DNA of 64,000 bases from Azotobacter paspali (GTDB lineage: Bacteria; Pseudomonadota; Gammaproteobacteria; Pseudomonadales; Pseudomonadaceae): assembly GCF_042434745.1 (NCBI RefSeq), contig NZ_JBHLSS010000136.1. One strand, 5' to 3'. Under the pieces are notes generated by a model. It was given only the letters and a program-made list of their open reading frames with translations. It did not search any database and was not told where the DNA came from. Shown here one piece after another: positions 38,201 to 46,400 of the stretch (position 1 is the stretch's first letter; every line of letters begins with the position of its first letter). The position numbers and the translations under genes are program-made.

Positions 38201-40424
38201 ATTGGAGGATCGCGAGGGCTTTGAATGTTTCGCCCGCTTTGTCGAGGCGCTGAGCAGGGGCCAACTTGATCAGGTAATTTGCATGGCCGCTTCGGTGCTG
38301 GTACAGCAATTGATGCAGCTGCAAGCAGAGCAAGTTGTGCTTGGAGAGGAAGGCGTCCGTAGGCCTGTCGATGGCTTTGAGCGCCACCGCGTCGCCGCCG
38401 CGCCGCTACTGGCGGCCCATGACCCAACGCCTTTCGACGAGGCGATGGCCGGAATGACGTTAGTCCAACTGTGCCGCATGGGGCTGTTCAGGCAGCCAGG
38501 ATGCTTCAAGGACAGCGAAGTCCTGCGCCGAGAGGCAGGGATTGGTGACAACTATGGTCGCTGGTGGTCGACCTGTATCGATCTGCTGCAACAGCATGGC
38601 CTGGTACAGCGCCGTGGCGCGCAGATCTGCGCCGATGACAAGGCGTCCCCTCAGCGACAACAGCAGCTGGCCGAACGCTGGCGCCAGCTCAGCGGCGAGT
38701 TAATGGCCGCCCCCCAGCGCAAGGCCCAGGTTGAACTGGTTGACGCCTGCTTGCAACAGCTTCCGGCGATACTCAGTGGTCGGATGCAAGCGACAGATGT
38801 CATTTTCCCCAAATCATCGATGGAGAAAGTCGAAGGGGTCTATCGCAACAACGCGTTGTCCGACTACTTCAACCAGGTAGTCGCGGGCGTAGTGCAGCTG
38901 CACATCGAAAAGCTACTGGCCAACGACCCCCAACGCCGGATCCGGATCCTCGAGATCGGCGCTGGCACCGGCGGCACCACTTCAATCGTGCTGCCGGCGC
39001 TGCAGCCCTGGCGCGAACATATCGCCGAATACTGTTATACCGATATATCCAAGGCGTTTCTAATGTACGCTAGGAAAACCTATGGTTCGACCAACCCTTT
39101 CCTCACTTACCAGTTGTGGAATATCGAGCATCCGCCGGAAAGTCAGGGGCTGGCGCTGGGCAGCTACGATATAGTGATCGCTGCCAACGTGCTGCACGCC
39201 ACTGGCAAAATTCGTCGCACCATGAGTCACGTCAAAGCGGTGTTGCGTCGCGGCGGTATCCTGGTGATGAACGAGATCAGCGACAGGTCGCTGTTCTCCC
39301 ACCTCACCTTCGGTCTGCTCAAGGGCTGGTGGTTGTATGAAGATCCCGAGTTGCGAATCCCCGGTACGCCGGCGCTCTATCCAAAAAGCTGGGCCAGATT
39401 GCTGGGCGAGACCGGGTTTCGCAATGCCGCCTTTCCGGTGGAGTGCGCCCACTGCCTCGGCCAGCAGATCATCGTCGCGGAAAACGATGGCCAGGAGCGT
39501 CTGGCGCCGGTAGATAGCCAAGAGCAGGGAAACAGCAACCCTGAACCTCAGTTTAGCCGTGGCCAAGAGCGCGGTGCCGGCGTTGCCGGAAGCGGCAACA
39601 GCCGCGATGTGCTAATTGTGGTGGCGCTCAATGGCCTAGCCAAAACGCTGCAACTGGAGCCAGAGCGAATCGTGGTGGATCAACCCTTTGCCGATTACGG
39701 TATCGACTCGATCCTCGGAGTGAGCTTTGTCGACCATCTCGGCGAGGCACTGGGTACAGAGCTTAACACCGCATTGCTGTTCGACTATCCGACCCTGGAT
39801 AGCCTGGTTGACTACTTGCTTAGCCAGTATCCGGCGGAAAGCGCCCGACTGGGCGGCGGGCGTGGAGACCGCCTTGAGTTTACGGATGGCCCCGAGCTGG
39901 TGGAGCGTCTTGATTCTGCTGTCAAAGCCCGGGCTGGTGGCGCTCACCCAAAAGCGGCCACCGTGCTAGTGGTGGAGGGGCTTGCCAGGGCATTGCAGCT
40001 CAACCCTGCGCAGATCGACAGCGAGCAGCCATTTTTCGATTACGGCCTTGACTCAATCCTCGGGGCGAGCTTTGTCAACTACCTTGGTGAGGCGCTGGGC
40101 GTCGAGCTGAGCACCGCGATACTGTTTGAATATCCAACCGTGGCGACATTATCGGCGTATATCGTCGAAAATTACCACAGAGAGATGACAGCCTCGCTGA
40201 GCAGCCTTAATAAGGCCGGATCGGCAGGGAATAATAATGCGCCCGAGCAATACCCTCAAGTTGAATTGCAACATCAGTCCGCTAATCAACTTGAAGACCT
40301 ATTTCTATCCGGTGAATTGTCAATTGATTCATTGCTGAAATTAGTCAGCAATGGCGCCATAGAACATAGCGCTGCTGGAAATTGCTGTACGGTGCAGGTA
40401 ACTGCCGGAACACGACAATCATGA
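24822..40424 (+). CDS. Trans-AT PKS, protein 2 (end of module 4 to module 7)
   Basis: 5200 residues. Domain order: cMT4 (20-350), ACP4 (Ser422), KS5 (Cys676), KR5 (1377-1600), cMT5 (1640-2010, SAM loop near 1821), ACP5 (Ser2071), KS6 (Cys2334), KR6 (2955-3190), ACP6 (Ser3261), KS7 (Cys3533), KR7 (4248-4490), cMT7 (4536-4890), tandem ACPs (Ser4963, Ser5078), and a C-terminal helix (LSGELSIDSLLKLV, near 5163) that looks like a docking segment. All KS domains here keep Cys-His-His. No DH, AT, ER or TE is present. Modules 5-7 should therefore leave beta-hydroxyls, with alpha-methyl branches in 5 and 7 (gem-dimethyl is possible). It starts directly with a cMT, completing protein 1's last module, and its stop overlaps the protein 3 start (ATGA), so translation is coupled. 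Confidence 0.95.
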   Translation: MLTDANQTTAYLVSELEALACRLLAIQLHGLGLRRSEDLLYLTTQHGNATPDYFHPWLAESLRYVAGVEAGDPDELWRQWRERLTIWRQDADLAARAQLLDACLTSLPSLLTGEQPATSVIFPGGSMALVEGVYKNNRISDYFNQVMIEAALAYIESRPADAEPLRILEIGAGTGGATAGLLAALVPWRRHIGEYCYTDLSTAFLQHGTHKFGRNNPFLQTRLFDVSRPCAEQGIATDHYHLVMASNVLHATPEIRQTLRNAKAALRKGGLLMLNEISEASLFTHLSFGLLEGWWLYRDGALRIPGCPGLSPAGWQAVLEQEGFSPVLFPAKKAHGLGQQIILAESDGIVRQPIAKMERRAVPQSTTNKRNGDFGPEQDETTSDSWRRRVGEYLRELVASTLKIPADKMNLSRPLEEYGLDSILVVRLTNAFNEQFKAIDSALFFEVPTLAALTEHFIQHREDELKTLLGQPNVEQNKKAAVVAQPVSKANAQPTLDLDCTPDIDNTGTTAAFAGQSSKNKIAIIGLDGRYPGAESMTAFWRNLIGGHCAIDEIPANRWDWRRYFDPEKGKAGHIYTRWGGFLKDIDQFDPAFFRISRREAERMDPQERLFLEVAYHSIEDAGYNPATLHQQGEVGVFVGVMNGSYNPISNYWSIANRVSYQLDLQGPSFVVDSACSSSLTAIHLAVESLANGTCEMAIAGGVNLVVNPHHYLGLCEMMMLSPGERCSAFGGDADGFVDGEGVGAVVLKPLDKAIADGDQIYGVIRGSAINAGGKTNGYTVPSADAQQRVLEKALSRSGINASQISYIEAHGTGTALGDPIEISGLSRAFSTSTSNGCAIGSVKSNVGHCESAAGIAGLSKVLLQLKHRQLAPSLHAEQLNPKIHFEHTPFRVQRQLAPWLANGATRIAAISSFGAGGANASLIVEEYIGAADRRPAAPAPWLILLSARDEQRLAESVSRLQAYLDSEDGHRVEMADLAFTLQVGREPMAARLALMVDSAPDLRCRLARWLAGENVDDSFYGHVDSFDESLDSRLSDTETQIEHWLEQGQLAKLAALWVRGSAIEWDRLYLDRSHRRPMRMSLPAYPFVRNRYWMPGLAHPPASCNDRADALAAKSLPSLHVDQVDNNLANCCYLPHWQPQAAAEQAAAPGPGAIVLVAAEQGGAATGLLLDALADHYRDSRRVVRIDCGAGATAELTAGRWRYGYDDPQGFARILAAVGEVAQVMVIGAEAGGNVVPLMLADSLQYNELPLLRLFKALQQLAAGAWIDCFLLSLGRYAFAGKSRPGNPLGAGMAGLGYAMAQSDHRVQLRNLDISPAELDTPCSRQRLLAQILAEPASERGELVKLSRGERFVQHLTPLALPTNGDSASALKHQGVYLILGGSGVIGQVISRQLIEHYQARVIWLGRKAADSREVQQSLTMDHFHGRVEYIQADATDLSQLQQAVAQINQRYGRINGAVFSGMVFDFENSIQQTSEAQFRQIIEIKSRGSINFYEALAGQQLDFLCYFSSAQGFAFSGAAKLAAYACGITFADAFAEAIHPVAAFPVGVINWGFWRASLQAQAISRHMDAIGDDEGFTCFSRFVANLASGSLPRLLCIKASTAVRQLMAVLQGRQYRLDPLAAPMQPPQSIELESSELARLQRIFDPRVLDQSIAVLLLIQVQTLGIFNTPNRQSAEAWRQQAGIGDRYRRWWEECLAILVEHGLLHQQGETFSLAAHIAEERRGAIWAAWREQRDRYLKDRDRQVQATLIDDCLQQLPQILTGRTQATDLLFPDGSMAKVEGIYKHNTLSDFFNNQLALLVTGYVRRLVEIAPRRPVRILEIGAGTGGTTARVLAALEPLAGQISEYCYTDISRAFLQYGESCFAAGRPYFTTRILDISQPFDDRNPTALGYDIVIATNVLHATANMRRTLAHTKAMLRGGGLLALNELNHKTTAATVTFGLLDGWWLYEDKQLRIPGSPLLAEDSWTELLWSEGFRQVCLRIKQGITLGQQIITAHSDGLILQTATLTPQPENRDLILNSHRVCGTGQSEDIADRLQQLIINSLAQTLKADGKSIALRTPFSDYGVDSIIGVGFVKQLGNQLGLKLNSAILFEQATVAKLRDYLQNTYGAQIKRALAKPVVAGTAVADDASETEPRAIPVAAATISPVMAAALGGAGRSTASDATPAANAAARGRIAVIGMSGQFPGADNTDELWDNLLAGRNSVEALPENYLDPRFYSADKQPGKSYCKQAGILKDRDCFDPLFFNLTPHEAESMTPHQRLVMQESWKALEDAGYNPITLAGLAISVYIGAEPGGYHHDSFTGSSEAIVASRLSYFLDLKGPAMVVNTGCSSSGVAIHQACESLRHGESNMALAGGVYALLDQRGLISLSAIDMLSPSGQCHTFDATADGTVISEGVGMVVLKRLEDAEADGDPIYGVIEASGVNQDGASNGITAPNGEAQEQLIRDIYHKFAIDPSQISYVEAHGTGTRLGDPVEANALIRAFRQRTDAQGYCVLGSAKANLGHAAAGAGVIGLIKILLSIRHRRLPAMPGFERLNPLIELEGSPFYINRQAIDWRPSSGERLLSALNSFGHSGTNAHLVIGEYQAGQAVCQCPTPPTASRIIPLSSKTAESLQDNARALARWLDRRESPAEGLLANIAFTLQTAREAMRVRAAVVATDLPELQAQLAQLANGDSPIISSADETGRLAIEWIGGAEIDWTALWPAGSAKRIHLPSYQFAKERYWVDQTPQLVIVEQDAFEEPNATDESKGDNPPQPSTGLFLARPVWQETLGGAADDDAGQRLLLLVGFNSEQVAQLQLLSTSAGGSFNCEILASSKITPAARYQELAIALLLRLQKLSGRVQIELVIAEQKPDDFLYAGLNGLLKTACLEQPTLSARCLLIKVEAGRPLPTLQLSQLTAMLSETYHSGSSVLQRSLSEGGRQELQWQELADDVAGMGSIGATVGWKDQGVYLITGGAGGLGLIFAKAIAEQCRNATLILIGRSALDNCQEAHLQEVRDAGTEVSYHQVDLTDTEALEQLVDEICTKYGGLNGVLHSAGINRDRLLARKTPQDIIEVFAAKVIGVELLDRACRRLYLDFFVLFSSCSAVLGSVGQADYAAANAFMDHFAGLRNRRVEQGQRFGHTMSINYPLWRDGGMQISAADRAKIRHKTGMTPMQSVHGVKALQLGLNAGLERLLVIEGDLAQIHSHIPGAEVLATAGGGAEDPMTLANVGVDRERLAAATLERLKAVFCEVTKLPSGHVKSDAPLEQYGIDSIMITRLNKALEDAFSLMTALQPAERQLSKTLFFEYHSLNELTGYLVERHHRACLLWSGLAEAENRGRVQTQALSRGAAVVANLETIAAEPVATPPVEPIAVIGISGRYPQAANLDEYWRNLKEGRDSIIEIPADRWSLQDFYVDSVQEALKQGRSYSKWGGFIDGFADFDPLFFNISPREAVNMDPQERLFLQSCWQALEDAGITKADLAEQYQGNVGVFAGITKTGYGLYGLALREQGHMIFPRTSFGSIANRVSYVLDLNGPSEPVDTMCSSSLAALHRACESLRRGECRMAFAGGVNLYLHPSNYVELCAGQMLSKDGRCRSFGEGGNGFVPGEGVGALLLKPLSQALADRDNIHAVIRASAVNHSGKTNGYTVPNPQAQARVIRLAIEQAGLDASQISYIEAHGTGTELGDPIEVSGLSQAFAIDGIDPGRCALGSVKSNIGHLEGAAGIAGVSKVILQLKHKQIAPTLNAAKLNPNLMLEATPFYLQQALGDWRPADEGPRIAGVSSFGAGGANAHVLLQEHEEYREPPNSNSAEVILLSARDGERLHDYAEALLAYVEARPHMSGGDLVNLAYTLQTGREMMATRLGLVAESPAALATRLREFIDSGGQASDGIYLGDVKRRRLAAQADENLAPVIRSWVDRGKLHKLLELWVDGEAIDWSLLHTERPGPRPYRISLPVYPFARETFWLPLGIGGAARDNCEAAVVAKIPAQSASAMEAAVAAPVASTACDRLSYLARWQADGQGGEPLIGEHRCVLIVAGPSAAVAAEAIASQYLVSAGFIADGGRVLRLEPGQRNRSLATDHWSLDVADPQALDFCLGGYPAIDCLYFIGGKGEPTNWQALLDSPQYNEILLLRLIKWLKQHGHRQAIDSYIISQNNFDIAGGPVSAFGGGLTGMAYAIAQGEHRFRVRNIDVESHELADSRRLPQLVRQLLSERGLARGEALCLRGGERYRRRIFSLTWQPQQPVLAERDFVTPALKRNGVYVILGGSGTVGGIISRYLLADYQARVIWLGRSRPDDPKVRGRLDRCLRSVDGAVDPAQLDYLQADANDLASLQRAVAQIKQRYSAINGAIFSGVVFNYEDPITQMPEPQFCEILEVKSRGGIEFYRAFANEPLDFMCYFSSGQSFAFSGAAKLAAYAAGITFSDSLVHSLRRHAAFPVGTINWGFWLSSLTEQQAADPSAQPMSRHAGALEDREGFECFARFVEALSRGQLDQVICMAASVLVQQLMQLQAEQVVLGEEGVRRPVDGFERHRVAAAPLLAAHDPTPFDEAMAGMTLVQLCRMGLFRQPGCFKDSEVLRREAGIGDNYGRWWSTCIDLLQQHGLVQRRGAQICADDKASPQRQQQLAERWRQLSGELMAAPQRKAQVELVDACLQQLPAILSGRMQATDVIFPKSSMEKVEGVYRNNALSDYFNQVVAGVVQLHIEKLLANDPQRRIRILEIGAGTGGTTSIVLPALQPWREHIAEYCYTDISKAFLMYARKTYGSTNPFLTYQLWNIEHPPESQGLALGSYDIVIAANVLHATGKIRRTMSHVKAVLRRGGILVMNEISDRSLFSHLTFGLLKGWWLYEDPELRIPGTPALYPKSWARLLGETGFRNAAFPVECAHCLGQQIIVAENDGQERLAPVDSQEQGNSNPEPQFSRGQERGAGVAGSGNSRDVLIVVALNGLAKTLQLEPERIVVDQPFADYGIDSILGVSFVDHLGEALGTELNTALLFDYPTLDSLVDYLLSQYPAESARLGGGRGDRLEFTDGPELVERLDSAVKARAGGAHPKAATVLVVEGLARALQLNPAQIDSEQPFFDYGLDSILGASFVNYLGEALGVELSTAILFEYPTVATLSAYIVENYHREMTASLSSLNKAGSAGNNNAPEQYPQVELQHQSANQLEDLFLSGELSIDSLLKLVSNGAIEHSAAGNCCTVQVTAGTRQS
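26380..31150 (+). other. Module 5: KS-KR-cMT-ACP
   Basis: KS5 reads DSACSSS with intact His boxes. The KR NADPH loop is LGGSGVIG and its active-site stretch AAYACGITFADA keeps Tyr but not the Asn of YxxxN. cMT5 reads LEIGAGTGGTTA. No DH lies between KS and KR. Predicted alpha-methyl (or dimethyl) beta-hydroxy unit. Confidence 0.85.
31350..34750 (+). other. Module 6: KS-KR-ACP
   Basis: KS6 has the unusual NTGCSSS site and NQDGASNGITAP loop, shared only with KS8 in this window. KR6 is TGGAGGLG with DYAAANAF. ACP Ser3261. Predicted beta-hydroxy unit. Confidence 0.87.
34890..40170 (+). other. Module 7: KS-KR-cMT-ACP-ACP
   Basis: KS7 is DTMCSSS. KR7 (LGGSGTVG, AAYAAGITFSDS) closely matches KR5. 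cMT7 has LEIGAGTGGTTS. Two ACPs follow (YGIDSILGVS and YGLDSILGAS). Predicted alpha-methyl beta-hydroxy unit. Confidence 0.85.
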
Positions 40425-43400
40425 GCAGCCAAGAATTTCAATCCATTATCGCCAGGCTTCAAAATCGCCAGATCACCGTGGCCGAGGCCAAACAGCGGCT
40501 GCAACAACTAAAAGCCGCCACCGCCAAGGCTACGCCAGGTATAGAGCAGACCGGAACAGGCGGTAAAACCCTGTCCGGCGCCGGGCGGGCGCAGGAAAAC
40601 GTTGAGATCGCAGTGATCGGCATGGCGGGACAGTTTCCCGCAGCTGACAACGTCGACCGCTTCTGGCGCAACCTTAGCACTGGTGTCGACGGCGTCGTCG
40701 AATTGGGCGAACGTTATCTGGCCCCGCAGCGCAGCTATTCTCCGGAGCGCCAGCCCGGCAAGACCTACTGCAAATGGGGCGGGATCCTCGAACAGCGGGA
40801 TGATTTTGATCCGCTGTTTTTCAATATCTCGCCCCGCGACGCTGAATCCATGAATCCGCATCAGAGGCTGATCCTCCAGGAGAGCTGGAAGGCGTTGGAA
40901 GATGCCGGCTACAACCCAAAAAGCTTCCAGGGTCAGTCGGTAGGAATCTTTGTCGGCGCTGAACCGACTGGCTATTTCCATGAAACCTTTATCGGCGCCT
41001 CCGATGCGATTATCGCCTCACGGCTGTCTTATTTTCTCGACTTTAAGGGGCCGGCGCTGGTAGTTAATACCGGCTGCTCGTCATCGGCTTCGGCAATTCA
41101 CTTGGCCTGTGAGAGCCTACGCAACCGCGAGGCGAATCTGACGCTGGCCGGCGGTGTGTTCGCCACCCTCAGCGAGCAAAGCCTGATCAGCCTGTCACAG
41201 ATGGATATGCTGTCGCCCACCGGGCGCTGCCATACCTTCGACAGCCGCAGCGACGGCATCGTATTGTCGGAAGCGGTCGGTATGGTGACCCTCAAACGAT
41301 TACCGGAAGCGATTGCTGACGGCGATCCGATCTACGGGGTGATCTGCGCTTCAGGCATAAACCAGGACGGCGCCAGCAACGGCATTACCGCGCCGAGCGG
41401 CCAGGCCCAGGAGCGGCTGATCAGCGAACTGTATCGGCGCTTTGACATCAACCCGAGGCAGATCAGCTATGTCGAAGCCCATGGCACCGGCACGCCGCTC
41501 GGCGATCCGGTCGAGGTCAACGCACTGGCCCGGGCCTTCCGCCAGTTTACCCCCGATACCGGCTATTGTGCGCTAGGTAGCGCCAAGGCCCATATCGGCC
41601 ACACCTCTGCGGCCGCCGGTGTAGTCAGCTTAATTAAGATTCTGTTGTCGATGAAATACCGTCAGCTGCCGGGTTTACTGAACTTCGAACAACTGAACCC
41701 ACAGATAGAGCTGGCAGATTCAGCGTTTTATATCAATCGCGAGCTGAGCGACTGGCTCGTCGATGGGAGCGGCCTGCAGATGGCGGCGCTCAATTCCTTT
41801 GGCCACAGCGGCACCAATGTGCACATAGTGATTCGTGAGGCGATCGAAGTCGCCACCGCAACACCCAGCGAGGAGTCCCGGCCGCTGCTACTGCCACTGT
41901 CGGCGCGCACCGCCGATAGCCTCAAACAATATGCCCGCTTGGTGAGCGAAGCGCTGGTCGATCCGGCGGTCCGGCTAGCGGATCTCGCTTATACCCTGCA
42001 AACGGGCCGGTTAGCGCAGGATCACCGGTTGATTTTCCTATGCACCGACAAAGCTCAGCTGGCGCAGCAGTTGGACGACTGGCTAGACGGCCGTTCGCCT
42101 CGGCACTGCTGGTACTGTCGGATCGACACAGGCGAACATCCAACCATCGAGCCGCCATCTACAGGCAATCACGCTGGCCTGCAACCCCTGGCCGAGGCTT
42201 GGGTGGCCGGTGGTAAGATCGATTGGATAGAGTTCAACCGTCGTCATTATGACGACGCCCGGCGTATCCACGCCCCAGTTTATCCTTTTGCCCGGCAGAA
42301 CTTCTGGATACCGCCTGCGCGTCGGGGTACTGTGGGGGGCAATGCAGGCGCGGCTCTGGGTTTTACCCCCAACTGCCTGCATCCCTTTCTAGCGCGAAAT
42401 ACTTCGGATCTGCTAAGCCAGCGCTTTACCACAGTGTTTGATGGCGAGGAGTTTTTCCTCAAGCAGCATGTGGTGGGCGGACGGCGGATCTTCCCCGGGG
42501 TCGGCCACTTGGAAATGGCCAGAGCCGCGGTAGCGATGGCCGCCAACGGTCTGGCGGCGTCAGAGCGGCAGCCGGTATTCAGCAATGTAGTCTGGCTGCG
42601 GCCGTTGATCATCGACGGCCAAAAACGGCAGATCGACGTTGAGTTGACGCTGGAAGAAGACGATCAGATCCGCTTCGAGATCTCCAGCCGCAACTATGAT
42701 CCGCTCTCCGGTCTGGTCGCCGGTGAGCCGGTGCTACACAGCCAGGGCTTGGCGAGTTTTGCTGAACAGTCGCCGCAATGCAACGTTGATCTGGCGGCTC
42801 TCAAGGCTAGGATTAATGGCGGTCAGTTGAGTGCCGAGCAATGTTACCAAGCCTACCGGGAAATGACTTTTGAGCACGGCCCGGCCTACCAGGGCCTGCA
42901 ATCGGTCGCCTTGGGACGGGGAGAGGTGTTGGCGGAGCTTGCCTTGCCATCCTGCCAACACGACAGCTTCAACGACTACCTGCTGCATCCATCACTGATG
43001 GACTCGGCGCTGCAGGCGGCTATTGCCCTGAGTATCGGCGCCGACGTGGTACTTCCCGAAGGCGACAGGGAAAATCTGCCGCCGGTGATGCGACCGACGC
43101 TGCCCTTTGCTCTTGAAGGCCTGCAGGTGTTGGATCGCTGCAGCGAGCGGATGTGGGCCAGGGTGGCCTATGCCAAACGGCGCGACGATCAGCAGGCCGA
43201 TAACGGCCTGCAACGACTGGATATCGAACTATTTGATCAGCAGGGCAAGCTCTGCGTGTTGATGCAAGGTTTTACCTCTCGGGTGCTCGGCGACCACAGC
43301 GACCCGGCCACGACTGACAAGCTGCTGATGGAAACCCTGCTGTTCCAGCCGCAATGGACTGACGAGGCGGTCTGTCACAGTGAGGCGGCCGGCTTTAGCC

Positions 43401-46400
43401 AGCGCCTAATCCTACTGAGCGGCTTTGACGAGCAGGTCGTCGCCGGCGTGCAGCGCCAGTTGACCGGACAGAACGCCGGTTGCCGCTGCGATTTACTGGC
43501 CGTGCCGGAGCAGGATCCAGCCGATGATTATCAACAGGCGGCACTGGTGCTGCTGCAGCGAATTCGGCTATTACTCAGTCAGAGTGTCGACGGACGGCGA
43601 TTAATCCAGCTCGCGGTCTACAACCCAGAAGGCGGGCGGATGATCGGCGGCCTGGCAGCAATGCTGCGCAGCTTGCAGCTCGAAGCACCGGACTTTACCG
43701 GCCAGCTGATCGAGTTGGACGAGCAACGGTCGCTGGTGCAACGTCTGGAGGAAAATACCGCCGCCGGCGACGTCGAGATCCGTTACCAGACGGGACACCG
43801 CCAAGTGCAACGCTGGCTCCCCTGTCCGCCGGTTGATCTAGCGATCGACGCGCCGTGGAAGGATCGCGGAGTCTACCTGATTACCGGCGGCCTAGGCGGC
43901 CTCGGACGGATCTTCGCTCGTGCGATCGCTGCCAGTGTCAACGAGGCCACATTGATTCTAACAGGCCGTTCGGCGGTGGACCCGCAGTTGCTGGCTGGGG
44001 TCGACGCTGGCCGGACCAAGATTGAATACCGTCAACTGGATGTCAGCGACCGTGCTGCGGTGCAGCAATTGATCGAGTGGATTCTTGTCGAATATCGCTG
44101 CCTCAATGGCGTGTTACATAGCGCCGGGGTGATCCGAGATAGCCTGCTGATCAACAAACAGGATGACGAACTAAAACAGGTGATGGAGGCCAAGGTGGCC
44201 GGTGTCCGCAATCTGGATCTGGCCACTGCCGAGCTGCCCTTAGACTTCTTGATCTTCTTTTCGTCCGGTACCGGCGTGGTCGGCAATGCTGGCCAGGCCG
44301 ACTATGCCGCAGCGAACGCCTTTGTCGACCGCTACGCTGCCTACCGCAGCCGGCTGGCAGCGCAGGGACGGCGAAGCGGCCACAGCCTAGCGATCAATTG
44401 GCCGCTGTGGAAAGAGGGCGGCATGAAGGTGGATGAGACGACCGCACAGCAGATGGCGGAAAGCACCGGCATGGTGGAGATGCCCACCAATGCCGGGATT
44501 CATGCGCTGCGCCAATGCATCGCGTTGGCGAGGCCGCAGCTGTTGGTGATGCATGGTCTGCGTGAGCAGATCACCGCCCTGGTGACCGGCCGCAGCGACG
44601 CCGATGTCGCGGCGGCGGACTACAGTGAGCGGCAACGCCAAGCCGTAGCGCCGCCGCCATCCAGCGCCGGGGCGCCATTGGCGGAGGAACTGTGCCGCGC
44701 GCTGATCGACTTGGTGTCCCAGCAGATGAAAATCCCCACCACAGAGATCCATCTTGATGCCGAGTTCAGCCAATACGGCTTCGACTCAATCAGCCTGACT
44801 GCGCTGGCAACCACTTTGAAACAACAATGGCGGCTTAACCTGGCGCCGACGATCTTTTTTGAACATGCCACTATTGGCCGTTTCGCCGCTTACCTTGAGC
44901 GCGAGCACAGTAGCGTGCTCGCGGCCAAGCTGTCGCCGCAGCAAACGGCGCCGCAACAGCAGATTAAACAGTCGCCACTGGCACTGCATCAACATGACAC
45001 TCGGGCGCCGCGATTACTGGTCGGGCGGCGCCGACTGAAGGCAACCCTATCTTCCGTTGATACAATATCCTCTTCTGTTCCGAGCAGATCTGCAGACGAT
45101 GAAGATATCGCGGTGATCGGCGTCAGCGGCCGCTTCCCCATGGCCGATGATGTCGAGCAGTTTTTCCGCAACCTCAAGGAAGGCCGGGACTGTATTAGCG
45201 AGATACCCGCCAACCGCTGGGACTGGCGCGAATATTACGGCGATCCGCACCGGCAAGTCGACAAAACAAATGTCAAATGGGGTGGTTTTATCAACGGCGT
45301 CGATCACTTTGATCCGTTGTTCTTCGCCATCTCGCCGCGGGAAGCCCAGTTGATGGATCCCCAACAACGCCTACTGATGACTTATGTCTGGCTGGCGATC
45401 GAAGACGCCGGCTACGCCACCATTGATCTGGCGGGTAGTGATACAGGGATTTTCGTCGGCACCGGAGTGACCGGCTACAGCAGCCTGATCGCCAAAACCG
45501 GCGTGCCGATCGAGGGTTACAGCGCCACGGCGATGGTGCCCTCGGTCGGTCCCAATCGGATGAGCTTTCTACTCGACCTGCATGGTCCCAGCGAGCCGGT
45601 CGAAACCGCCTGCTCTTCCTCGTTGGTGGCGATCCACCGTGCGGTCCAGGCGATGCGCAGCGGAGATTGCCGGATGGCGGTCGTCGGAGGCGTTAATACC
45701 CTAATCGCCCCCGAGGCGCAGATCAGCTTTAACAAAGCGGGCATGCTGGCCTTCGATGGGCGCAGTAAAACCTTCTCGGCCCAGGCCAACGGTTACGCCC
45801 GTGGCGAAGGGGTGGGGATGATTGTGCTGAAGAAACGTTCCCAGGCCGAGGCCGACGGCGATCACATCTATGCCTTGATCCGCAGTACCGTGGAAAACCA
45901 CGGCGGCAGGGCTAACTCCCTAACCGCGCCAAACCCACGGGCCCAGGCCGAGCTGCTGAAATCAGCCTATCGCCAGGCTGGTGTCGATCCACGCACCATA
46001 GGTTATATCGAGGCCCATGGCACTGGTACTGAACTGGGTGATCCGATCGAGATCAACGGCCTGAAAATGGCGTTCCGCGAGTTGGGTGAAGAGTTGGGCG
46101 TTGACGAACTGGGGCAGGGATATTGCGGTGTTGGTTCGGTGAAATCGAACATCGGACACCTCGAATTGGCCGCCGGTGTTGCCGGAGTGATCAAGGTATT
46201 GCTGCAATTCAAGCACAAGGTTCTGTTTAAGAGCCTGCACTGCGAAGAGCTCAATCCCTATATCGAGCTCAATAACAGCCCATTTTATATTGTGCAACAA
46301 AACCGGCCCTGGCTGGCTGTCAAGGATAGTGAGGGCAACGAGTTACCGCGGCGGGCGGGGGTCAGCTCCTTCGGCTTTGGCGGCGCCAACGCCCATATCC

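Noticed and set aside
40382..40420. Upstream in-frame ATG for PKS protein 3
   Set aside because: It would overlap protein 2 by 43 bases and add 13 residues that look unlike a docking segment. The ATGA overlap at 40421 is the usual coupled start.
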